Shown one piece after another: positions 45,682 through 56,558 of a stretch of 64,000 nt of DNA (position 1 is the stretch's first letter; each line of letters opens with the position of its first letter). The stretch spans positions 3,730,501 to 3,794,500 of the forward strand of contig NC_081815.1 in assembly GCF_030704535.1 (NCBI RefSeq), read 5' to 3'. Both the position numbers and the translations under genes were made by a program. The notes below the pieces were generated by a model that was not told where the DNA came from, did not search any database, and worked only from the letters and a program-made list of their open reading frames with translations. Source of the DNA: Vitis vinifera. Lineage: Eukaryota > Streptophyta > Magnoliopsida > Vitales > Vitaceae.

Positions 45682-48352
45682 ATGCAAGACTTCAAGTTTG
45701 ACACGATGCCGTCCAACACCGCGGACCAATCGCCGGACTCTGGCACCACCGGCATGAGTTTGAAGGATACTGAGTTGACCTTGGGCTTGCCTGGAGAGGC
45801 TCAGGTGGTCATCGTCGGAGGGAAGAGCTGCTCCAAACGTGGATACTCCGACACCGTTGATTTCAGGTTCCGTTGCTGCAGCGGCGAGTCGAGCGCAAAG
45901 GCTGAGAAGGTTGATTGGCCGGGAAAGGAGATCTCCGGCCCCGGGAAAGCTCCGGACTCAAAGTGAGAGCCGTGGAACATTTTATTTATTTTTTGGCATT
46001 TTAGGGTAGGTACATGAGAATATTGAATCATAGTGTGAATAATTGTTGTTGGATTGTGAATTAGGGCACAAGTGGTAGGGTGGCCACCAGTGAGATCGGT
46101 AAGGAAGAAGGCGTTGAAGAGTTGCAAGTACGTGAAGGTGGCGGTGGATGGAGCACCGTACCTGCGGAAAGTGGATTTGGAGGTGCACCGTAGCTACCAG
46201 CAGCTGTTGATGGCCTTGGAGACGATGTTCGATTGCTTCACCATCAGTAGTAAGCATTTTTTCTCTTCATTGTCTCTTCTTCTTATAAAATATGTTACAA
46301 ACAAACAAGTAAGCTTATACATTATATTTTATCAAAAAATTCACCAAAAGAATCAAAATGATTCTAAATTTTAATTAATATATACCAAATTATCACGGTA
46401 GATTTTCCCTTATTTAGGGAAGAAAAACCCAAAATTTCTAATGATTATTATTTCTTGATACTTGAAATGTGCTTATGTTCCATGTATAACAATTTTGGCT
46501 TTTTACTAAATTTAAAAAAAGAAAATCTTGGAAATTTGGAAAGAAAAGTTTGAATGAGATCCATACATATCAAGTAAGGGTTTGTTTGGAATTTTTTTTT
46601 AAAATATTCTTTTTTGGAATAAAAGTATGTATTAGAACTTAAAATGTTCTTAATTGTTTTCTATGTTTCCAAATATTTCTTAAAAATAATTTTTATATTT
46701 AATATTTTATTTTCAATCATTATTTATGTTCGTACTACTTGTAAAATCAAACAAAAACAATTGTCAAGAATTAAAATATGTTACAATAAAAATTCCTTGT
46801 CTTCAGAATAAGTTTTTAAAAAACCGCTTTCTATTAAAATTGTTGAATTGTTTTCGAGTTTGAAAAATAATTCTCAAACTTAGATAAAAACTTTTTTATT
46901 AAAAAGTGTGTTACAAAAACAGGGCGAATTTAAATACTAAATAGAAGAAAAGAATCAAATCTTGACAACAACTAGATTTGATTTTTACGAAAATAAATAA
47001 TTATTCCAGCTGAAAATAAGAAATGAAATAGATAGATTTCTCATTTTCACATCCCATCATAGCATTTCAAAAGTGTCCTAAAAATGTTATTAAATTTGAG
47101 ATTTATATATGATCATGTATCTTTATCATTGGTCTTAAATTTTAAGACTTTTTAATTATAAAGAATGTTAAAAAGGTTGTAAAGGGAGACTAATCGAGCT
47201 AATAAAATTTGCAGACTTGCCATTTTTATAATTATAGATGTTTTGACTGAGAAGACACACAGCTATGAAGTAATTCTTTTTGAAAAATGAGATTTGATTA
47301 TCAATTGTATCAATTTAGGGAAACAATTAGGGATAGGCTTCATCATTTGAAACAATAATCTCTCTTTTTTTCTCTAAACAGATGTCATGACATGTTAATT
47401 CCCCTTCAAGGGTTGAGTTGAGAGTCCCGAGGAAAGAGTAGAATTATGCATTGCATAGATGCTCTGTGAGACCTGTTATATGATTAGTCCTAAGCAAATG
47501 GGAACTAATTTTGTAGTAATTATTTTGATGTAAATTGTGGTTTAGGCAACGATTTGGAAGAAAGCAAGATCATGAATCCTGTAAATGGAGCAGAATACGT
47601 GCCAACATACGAAGACAAAGACGGGGACTGGATGTTAGTTGGAGACGTTCCTTGGAAGTAAGTTTCCTGCACTTGGTATTTGAGTAGTACGCTTGCTTTC
47701 TAAGGAGATCCATGGCATCTTTGTTTTCTAATTCTTAATCATCTCAGAAATTCACATCTTGCCTACTTAAGTTTGAAAGTTTAACCAATAGGATCAATTA
47801 ACACTTTGGGTTGTTGTTATTGGTTTTTTTTCCTTTTTTTGTTTGATGAAATTGGTACTTGGGCTTTATTATGATTGGGTTTATGCATAAAGAGCATTGA
47901 GAGGTGGTGCTTTGGATTCCTTTTGACAGGCACTCACCACACACAATTCACTTGTACATCTTAAAATTATGAAAGTTAAATCTAATATATTTTAATAATC
48001 ATTATTTAACAAATAAAAAAAAAACCCATGTGCCAGTTCATTTCATTAGTCACACAAATGCTAAAACATGGTCGTATGAAGGATTTGGAAATCAACATAG
48101 TCATTGTACCTTGTATTAATAATCTTCCTCCAACTTTTTCAAATGGCAGTATGTTTGTGGAATCATGCAAGCGGGTACGGTTGATGAAAAGCTCAGAGGC
48201 TATTGGGTTAGGTAATAATGTCTTTTTTAATTGGGATTTAGATTAATCTAATTTTTCCTAATCCAATTTATATGGATCTTTTCATTGACAATTTCTACAT
48301 TATGGATGTTCATGCAGCACCAAGGACCCCTTCCTGCACAAGCACGACTTGA
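45682..48352 (+). CDS. Aux/IAA auxin-responsive transcriptional repressor
   Basis: Five exons (45682-45962, 46065-46249, 47546-47657, 48150-48211, 48318-48352) give 224 residues. Aux/IAA proteins bind ARF factors in the nucleus and block auxin genes until SCF-TIR1/AFB degrades them. Domain I is TELTLGLPG (30-38, LxLxL EAR motif for TOPLESS). A basic KR pair lies at 52-53. The domain II degron is VGWPPVRS (98-105). Domains III-IV form the PB1 fold: [18 protein letters not shown] (115-132) and the acidic [16 protein letters not shown] (177-192), then [16 protein letters not shown]. After the degron it reads VRKKAL where many members have YRKN. The tail ([11 protein letters not shown]) is short. 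The start at 45682 is the first ATG after the TATA box; 45706 is an alternative. I cannot give the exact IAA number. Confidence 0.94.
46250..47545 (+). other. Long intron 2 of the Aux/IAA gene, possibly with a small inserted element
   Basis: This 1.3-kb intron is much longer than the others. At about 46576-46920 it holds an AT-rich block beginning GGGTTTGTTTGGAATTTT, a start typical of plant MITEs. It ends near AAAAAGTGTGTTACAAAAAC, but the right end does not pair clearly, so an insertion is only suspected. Confidence 0.3.
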
Positions 48353-50100
48353 TTCAGAACCAAATTACAGAGTCCAGGAATTACAAAGGGCACGTATATA
48401 TATATATATATGTAAATGCACAGAGGTCAACCCCTATTTTCCCAGTTGGGGAGGAATGAGTATACATATGGGAGCTACACCTGAAAAATAGAAGAAGCCT
48501 GCTTGTAATTATCCTAATAAAAGTATTGTTTCAGATACAGATACAGATACGGTTTTGATTTGGAATCCATATATTGTCATGCTTATAATTGGCTAGTAAT
48601 AAACAAAGCCTCAAGTTAAGTGTAGAGCATGTTGATTGCAGCTGGCCATTTGCCTCCATCTCCGGTGTGTGGCTGCCACCCTCTGAGAGCTGGGGTCTAT
48701 TTTATCAGAATTCATGGTCTCTGTCCAATATCATTGTCCTACCAAAAGATGAGAAGACCCTTTTTCGGGCTTTCGTAATATAAAGTATAATTGAATACTT
48801 GTATTCACATCAATAGGACAATGAGCACAAGGGATATTTCTCCTCAACCGTGCCCAAGAAGCAGCTAAATTGGCAGCTACTTATAATGTGATTGGGTGCT
48901 GAAACCTAACTGCTTTTCCTTTAAGCTTTTAAGGGCCCTGTTTCTTGTGACTGTTTTTGTTCTTTTCATGACTGAAGCTTATTGCTAAATAGAAAATTCA
49001 GGACTATAATCATTGAATTTTAGGACTATTTTCCGATTTTTATCGAATGGGCGTGTCAAGTGTAATGAATTTCTGGATATTGGTATATTGCTTTGTTTAA
49101 CAGCTTCCATTACTTTCATGGTGTTGCTTTCAGAAACAAGACATTAATTGAGTTATTTCGTTCCCGAACTTGATCATGTCACTGACTGCTGTTGCTTCAA
49201 TCAGCTAACCAAATGTCCCATTCTTTTACCTTCCTTAAGGACAGGGCCCATCAACCCAACCTTGAACCTCAAATTCATGGTGGTTTCAAGGTTCTGTCAG
49301 TTGCTTTTGCTGAATTCCACAATGTTATCTCTCTCCCTTACCCCAAACATCATCCATTTTCCTGGTGCCTCTTTCTTATATATGCTTTCTTAATTTCTAC
49401 AAATGGAACTATTCCCTTTGTTTAGTACCTTAAAGGCTTCAGCATTTATGCTACTTTCTCTCATGTATTTTCAAAAAAATAAGAAAAACAAAAAATATGA
49501 AAACACCTCAAACAAAAGCACTTTCTTCTCTGAGTTCAATGAAAATGGGAATCCATCCCAAAGTCTTCACTCTTCAGTGCATGTAAAAATTTTACCAAAT
49601 TAATTAGCCTTCATGCCTTTGAAAGATATTTGTGATATCAGATTCCTCCCAACCCCTATTTTTATTTTATTTTTATGTTTTGTGGGTGTAGAAATGGATC
49701 CACATAATTGATGACATGAACATCATCACATGCCATCACCCTTTCAAGGCAATAATGGCAGGATTAGCATGGTGAAATGAATCCAGTGATGAAGTTTTCT
49801 AAATGGGTTTCACCATCATGAATGATAATAATAAAAACAGTAATAATACTAGTAATAATAATTTAAAAAAGAAAAAAGAAAAAAAAAGAATGGAGGAGAG
49901 TGATGAGTGGTGTGATGGTACTGGATACACAGTGAGAGGGTAGCAACTGCATAGTTCAGGGGAGAGACGACTCAAGAATCGAGGAATGTGTAAAAACATA
50001 TAGACAACGAAAGGGAGGGCCAAATATCAAAAGCAAACTCTCATGGAAATGGGGCCATCCACCACCCATCACTGCCCCCTCAATTCTCTTCATTCTTATT
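48353..50100. other. Intergenic region between the Aux/IAA and PP2A B' genes
   Basis: It holds the Aux/IAA 3' UTR with a (TA)n tract at about 48392-48411 and (CAGATA)n at about 48535-48550. No convincing gene was found; small frames around 48589-49603 have no recognisable family. The right end becomes purine-rich, then (TTA)n at about 50096-50111 near the PP2A leader. Confidence 0.5.
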
Positions 50101-50129
50101 ATTATTATTACCTCTTCCACCTAAAGTAA

Positions 50130-51564
50130 AATTCATCCCTTTCATTTTTATCACTGCCATTACTCATCTTCTTTGCTCAGCTTCCACTCCACTCTCCTCC
50201 CACAACTCGCCCCCCAAGCTTCCAACAACCATCTTCTCTCCATTTCTTCTTTTCTTTTTGTGGGTTTATCAGTTGAACCTCTGCCCATTTCAAAGTTTTT
50301 TTTTTTTTTTTTTTTTTCTTTTGGGGTAAGTGGCTGGATCATTTTCATTTTTCTCTTTTATTTTGAAAGTGTTGGGTTGCAGTATTTAGTGGGTGTAGCG
50401 TCTGTGATGTGGTAGATCTTTGTGTAGGATCATGTGATATTCTCAGATCTGGGGTTTTACCCATCAATTTAATGCTAATGCTATGACCTAAATCCTTTTG
50501 GGTTTTTCTTTGCTTGATGTTTTGGTAAAAACAGGCATGGTTGGATTTTTTCTAGTCCATCATCGTGCTTTTTTTTTGGGGGAAATTTTCATCTATGGGA
50601 TATAGCTTGTTATGACTTTGATCTGGGTGTTCTATGCTGGGAAATGTGGCACTGCTATAATGCTTTGAAAAAGGTTTTAACTGTCCTTTTAAGTCATAAA
50701 TATTCTTTAAATTTGTTTGTTTTGATGGAAATTTTCTCTATTCAGGTGTAATTGAAGATAAATGATGGATCTTCCTCATGCTTCAGGGTAGAATTCCAGT
50801 GGAGAGAGAAATTTTTCCAGGAGCCATTTTCTGCCTAACCAAACAGCGTATGCAATACTATTCTTGTAGAATCCACTTAAACTTAGATCCCAAGTGATTT
50901 TTCTTTTTATTAAGAAATAAAATCATTCAGTAGCTATCATACTCATTCTTATTGTTTTCTACTAATTTCCTAAATTAGATTATGGATTTGGAATTAATGG
51001 CAGTGATTTGGATGACACTACTACTAGCTTGGGCAATGATTTAGAAAAATTCCTTTCAACCTAGCTGTTAACCCATTGATTCTTTTGGCAGTTTTACATG
51101 GATTTCATCAATTTTCTCTTTTGTATCATGGGGCATCCGTGATTTATACACTTTACTGTTGGAGGCATATTACCCATTAGCTTTAGTTATGAAATTGTTC
51201 TATTCAGAGTATCTTACCCTTCTCTTTCTCTATCTCTAGGTTAATTTTCAATGGAAACTTATGTGCAGAAATTGTCTTACATGTTAAGACTTTGTCTCAT
51301 AAATAGTTTGCTTGCATATTAAGAATTTCCTTGTACAGTCTTGTGATAGCAATTCGATTTTGTTTTTCCTTTTTTTGATATAATTCAATCAGTTTCTTGC
51401 TCAACTAGGGTTGGGGATTTGAGCAAAGGGAATCTTAGAAAAATTCTAGGTTGCATCAGTTGTCATTCCTTTTTGTCTTGTTTTTCGAATATTTTATGTA
51501 TTGCATTAATCACCATAACCTTAATCTAGGTTTTCCTTCTGTTCAACATTGGGGCATTGCTACC
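50130..51564 (+). other. 5' UTR of the PP2A B' gene with two probable introns and a short uORF
   Basis: Likely leader exons end at 50325 (before GTAAGTGG), run 50746-50847 (between CTATTCAG and GTATGC), and resume at 51530 after AATCTAG. The first contains a 22-nt poly-T run (about 50297-50317). The second contains a short upstream frame at 50762-50791 (MMDLPHASG then TAG). The layout is read from splice consensus only. Confidence 0.45.
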
Positions 51565-54336
51565 ATGATTAAGCAAATTCTTAGCAAACTCCCTCGGAAA
51601 TCATCAAAATCTGACACATTGGCTTCTGCTGGGAGTGATTCGAACAACAATACTAACTTGGGCAGTAGTATCCAATGTAGCAATGGGTTGAATGTTGTTA
51701 GACGGATGTCTTCAGCTGTTTTCCCATCAATGGTTGCAGCTGGAGCGGAGGCAGTGGAGCCCCATCTATCCTTCAAAGATGTTCCAAATACAGAGAAGCA
51801 GAAATTGTTTGTCAGTAAGTTGAACCTCTGTTGTGTGGTTTACCATTTCAATGATCCAGACAAGGATCAAGCAGAGAAAGATTCTAAACGCCAAGCCTTG
51901 ATAGAGCTTGTTGATTTTGTTGCTTCTGGATCTGCAAAGTTTAGTGAAGCAGCAATTGCTGCAACATGCAAAATGTGTGCAATTAACCTTTTTAGGGATT
52001 TTCCACCAAAGTATCGCTCTAATTCTACTGGTGGAGAAACAGAAGATGAAGAACCAATGTTTGATCCTGCTTGGTCACATTTACAAATTGTGTATGATCT
52101 ACTCCTCCGATTTGTCAGTTATAGTTCTCTTGACGTAAAGGTAGCAAAGAAGTATGTTGATCATTCTTTTATTTTGAGACTACTTGAGCTCTTTGATTCT
52201 GAGGATCCAAGGGAAAGAGACTGTTTGAAAACAATTCTCCATCGGATTTATGGGAAGTTTATGGTTCACAGGCCTTTTGTTCGAAAGGCTGTGAGCAACA
52301 TAATTTATCGCTTTGTTTTTGAAACTGAGCGGCATAATGGGATTGCTGAGCTTTTGGAAATATTTGGAAGTGTAATTAGTGGGTTTGCTTTGCCATTGAA
52401 GGAGGAACACAAGATGTTTCTATCAAGGGCTCTGATTCCTTTGCACAAACCAAAATCAGTTGGTATTTACCATCAACAATTGACATATTGTGTTGTACAG
52501 TTTATAGAAAAGGAGCCAAAATTGGCCAGTGTTGTAATAAAGGGACTGCTAAAATACTGGCCCGTAACAAATAGCCAGAAGGAGTTGATGTTCTTGAGTG
52601 AGTTGGAAGAGATCTTGGAGATGACTGGCGTGGTGGAATTTCAAAAGATCATGGTCCCATTATTTCGGCGTATAGGATGCTGCCTCAATAGCTCCCATTT
52701 CCAGGTAATTTTTCTTTTATTTTGCTGTAGTCTGGTTTCAAATTTCCTTGGGTAATTTATCTTCTTCTGTGAATTTAGAGAAGCATTATTCAATCTTGGT
52801 TAATGAAGAATTCCAGTAGATTATTTATCACTCCATTCCTTCCTTTTTCATAATGTGGTTTGTATTTGTTCTTTTTTGATTTTTTATTCAGAGAGCTTTT
52901 GACTATTGCATATTTCCTGTCCGAATAGAAAGGAATTGTGATACTTTATCTTCTGGAAGTTAAACTTTAGGGTATAATATGCCACAAAACGACTGTCAGC
53001 ACCAAAACTACAACATAGTTCGTCTATATCTTGTCAATTTTTTCCTCGTAATAATGGTCTTACCGCATCTTTCCATATTTTCACCAACTTTACAACTTCT
53101 TTGTCCAAATCCAAATCCCAAATATATGCTAGGGAGAAATATACATGAGTAACCCACATTTCTGGTCAAACAATGAAAATAAATATTTAATCCTTTCAGC
53201 AGTGTTCATCGAGCCAAGTCTTAAGATGTGTAATCTTTCCATTGTTCTGTTTTCCTTCCATCTTGAATTTCATGTGACAATTCAATCCCAGAAGTTGACA
53301 TCTACTTCTATCCTAGTACTGCCCTTGTACTAATGAGGCTTGCATTCCTGGTGTTTGTCAGAGAAATTTCACTTGGGGTTCCAATCTGCTTGATGAGCAT
53401 TCTATACTTGCTTTACATGCTTGCATTTATATGCTTTATTAGTTAGCTTTTTATTTGGGTTTATTTGCCTTTCAGATGGTCTGATGACTATCTTATTGTC
53501 AGGCCAGTCCAGGGTTATTTTCCCCTTGCACTGGGAAGCAAACAGGGTGAGGGTGGGGGGGATTCAGTTGTGGAATGAAAAAGATGGGTCAACCATGGAA
53601 TTCTTGCTTCCCATTCCTTTACTTTCTTCTTTTTGCTATAAACTTATGCTGCTAAAGGAATGTGACAATGGCACTGGTGGATGGTGTTCAGTCTATAGAA
53701 CAAAATTATGAAATACACCTGTCCTTAGTTATAACCATGCAGGAGAACAGATAACATAAAATGGTCTGTAACCCATATTCTCAGGGATGTGCTTCTGTAC
53801 CATTTTCTGTACTGCAAACAGGAGCATCTATGCTTGGGCAAATGGAGCAGTAGTTCTTGACTTATCAATTTTTTCTATGCATTTCCTGTTTAATTAGGCA
53901 TCCAGCTGGTATTAGGTGTTGCTCTACAGAAAATTTTAAGATTGTTTTCATGTTCTTTTGTTCTGGTCATTTTCAGGTGGCTGAACGAGCACACTTTTTG
54001 TGGAACAATGAGCATGTCCTCAACCATATAACACAAAACCGGCAGGTAATTCTGCCTCTTGTCTTCCCAGCCCTAGAGCGGAACACTCGGAACCACTGGA
54101 ATCAAGCGGTGCTCAACCTGACTCTAAATGTGCGAAAGATGTTCTGCGAGATGGATGAAGAACTGGTACTTGCCTGCCAAGGTAAATTGGAGGAGGAAGA
54201 TTCAAAGTCAAGTATGGCAGCTGAGAAGCGGAGATTGACATGGGAGCGCCTGGAAACTGCTGCTAGCTTCCAGCCTGTAGGTGGTGGTAATATTTCATTT
54301 CTGGTAAATCCAGCCACATGCTCTGTTACCTGCTGA
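51565..54336 (+). CDS. Serine/threonine protein phosphatase 2A, B' (B56) regulatory subunit
   Basis: Two coding exons (51565-52704 and 53977-54336) give 499 residues, the usual size for plant B' subunits. The subunit is a HEAT-like solenoid that directs the PP2A core to substrates. Recognisable B56 blocks in order are [100 protein letters not shown] and [14 protein letters not shown] at the exon join, then [17 protein letters not shown]. The N-terminus ([17 protein letters not shown]) is the basic Ser-rich start typical of the family. An in-frame ATG at 51451 is upstream of a leader-intron acceptor, so I reject it. The 1.27-kb intron position near the C-terminal third agrees with plant relatives. 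Which isoform (theta/eta/zeta type) is not settled. Confidence 0.95.
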
Positions 54337-55416
54337 TTGCTCAGGTAGTGACCCAGTAGTTTTATGTACTTGGGAAGCTGAAACAAGCATAGATGTAGCA
54401 GTTCTGCTTGCAGTATTAAAATTTGGTTCTTGAATTTGGTAAATTTGGAATGCCAATAGGGGTGAGGCCAGTGCTGTGATGTTTCACCAGTTACCATGTC
54501 CAGCACCCTCCCTCTACTGCCTTGAAGCTTTTCCAAATCCATACCCAACCCAGGGAGAAGAGCTGTTTTGCTTGCAAATCATTTCATTTGTACTAACATC
54601 TCTTGTAATCCTTATCCAAGGGCTGTTTGCTTCTGCTCAGGCATTATGTATTAGTAAGTTCTATTTTGCTCATCGTTAAGAATATGGGTTGTCAATCTTC
54701 CCCTGAATCATGTCAAGAGAACATTCAGGCAGTTTGCTTTTGGGGATATCAAAGATGTTTGCTGATTCCAAATTCTCCCTTTTAATGTTGCATACTTCCA
54801 TAGTTTAATAGCTGGTAGTGGCTTGAATTACAGCAATACTCCGATAGAAGAAAGTTGTTTTCTGTAATGTGATGTGGCAAATTGGCAATAGCCAAGCCCT
54901 TATTTACTCTCAACTTTAACTCCTTGGCTAGCCTAGAGCAGACCACCAAAACAATATATTCCCTGCTTGAGCAATGCCATAGAGATAAAGGACATGGCCA
55001 CACCATTAATCTCAAGGCACTCCCTACTAGACCTGCTGGTAAATGGATAATTGCAGTGTCATGAGCTGTGTGCGTCACAGGACTCCCAATGGGACCCCAT
55101 TGCCCGAATAATGGTCAAATAAACACTGATTGTTCTGTCGTCTTCACGTGCATAAGAATTCATACTGGGACACCATTGGACCCTTCATGGACCCATGGGG
55201 CTAAACTCCTTGTACTCAAGTGTCAAGAATGAAAGAGAATGGGACCTTATCATCCCATGCTTACAGGTTAAGAAAGAAGCAGCCACCGTGAAGTTTCGTC
55301 CTGTGTCTTTGCATATATATCATCTTACCACTCAGAGCCTTATATATTCACATGCTTAGTCAGTCTTGGAATCAATCTTGTGAATTGTAGGGAGAATTAT
55401 TAGATAGAAAGAGATC
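54337..55416. other. 3' UTR of the PP2A B' gene and spacer
   Basis: Mixed sequence without a recognisable gene. TATA-like words (CATATATATC at about 55313, TTATATATTC at about 55341) precede the CYSTM start by about 75-105 bp and may serve it. Confidence 0.45.
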
Positions 55417-55731
55417 ATGTACGCACCACCAGGATATCAAGAAATGTCATACTATGATCACATCCAAAGAAGGCACCAAGATAGAGGCTGCCTCTATGCA
55501 GGGTTGGTTGTTATTATATGATCTTCCTCTACCAAATCCTAATTTCTTCTTTTTCTATTTGTATTTAATCTTTGCATTATTTCTGCTTCAATCTTTTGGA
55601 TGTAGTAACATAAACTCATAAAGTCTTACGAGTGTTGCATCATGTGTAGATTGTTCGCGTTGTGTTGCTGCTTCTGCTGCTTTGAGAGTTGCGAGTGTTG
55701 CTTAGATGCACTTTGCTGTGGCTGCGATTAG
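55417..55731 (+). CDS. Small cysteine-rich transmembrane-module (CYSTM) protein
   Basis: Two short exons (55417-55502, 55650-55731) join at GCAGG|GTTGGT and TGTGTAG|A to give 55 residues. The N-terminus is [15 protein letters not shown], with the Pro-Gly-Tyr lead common in CYSTM proteins. The C-terminus is a Cys-dense module ([19 protein letters not shown], then ALCCGCD) acting as a Cys-rich membrane segment. CYSTM proteins are small, tail-anchored and linked to stress tolerance in eukaryotes (family knowledge). Exon 1 alone or exon 2 alone would be too short for standard frame scanning. The join keeps frame and the module runs to a TAG. Partners and exact role are unknown. Confidence 0.8.
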
Positions 55732-56558
55732 AAGATCAATGGATCCATGCACTTGCTCTATGTATTAGCATTAAATTTGAAACATTAATACCCTTTGGGC
55801 CATTGAAAAGCAATACTAAGGAGAGCTCCAATAAAGTCCTATTCATATCAAATTTTCAATGTGGATTACCTAATGCTTCTCTTCTCGCACTTCTCATCTT
55901 TTTTTGTTTCCAAAGTCAAGTAAACAAGATCCAGGATGAGTCAAGGAATTGATGGGTTAATGAATACCTATTTAAACAAACTGTAGCCCCAACCTCCCAC
56001 TATTTCAACTCTGGTGTATTTGACTCTGTAAGGTTTAGCATTTTTATGTGCAACGGCTATTGAACAAAGGTAAACAGAAGCATTATTCATTTTGATCCAG
56101 ATGCATGAATGACAACAATTTCATCTGGTTAACTAGTTCAAAAAGAGCCTTAAGCCTTAGCAAAAGGCCAAATTGATGAAATAACAGAGGAACCTACCTG
56201 CGAGACCAAATATAACATTTTTGAGCTCTTCTTTATTAATCATGATGTTATAAAACTCTTAAGCCGCTTTGAAACAGAGGAAGAATGTGATAAGACAGAT
56301 AAAAACATGAAACGAGGATATAAAGAAACTGATTTGGTTCCATCACTACACTCGCAAGAGGTTATCAACAATTTTAATGGAAAATATGACCAAGAAAAGA
56401 GTCGAAAGGCAAAAAATTATTTTAAAGCATTGTTCAGCCAAATTCAACACATAATCAAAATTTTGACAACTTTGCATCATGCAACTTCTTATCAGTTATG
56501 AATAATCATTCTGGAACTTGAGATCTCAAAAGTTGATAATTCAGTATAACTGATGGTT
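55732..56558. other. Spacer between the CYSTM gene and the convergent TMEM19-like gene
   Basis: No gene is recognised. It contains the two 3' flanks. The frame at 56307-56501 (+) has no family match. Confidence 0.5.

Noticed and set aside
51451-51564. In-frame N-terminal extension of the PP2A B' subunit
   Set aside because: It is interrupted by a probable leader-intron acceptor at 51529 and lacks family similarity; homology starts at [10 protein letters not shown].
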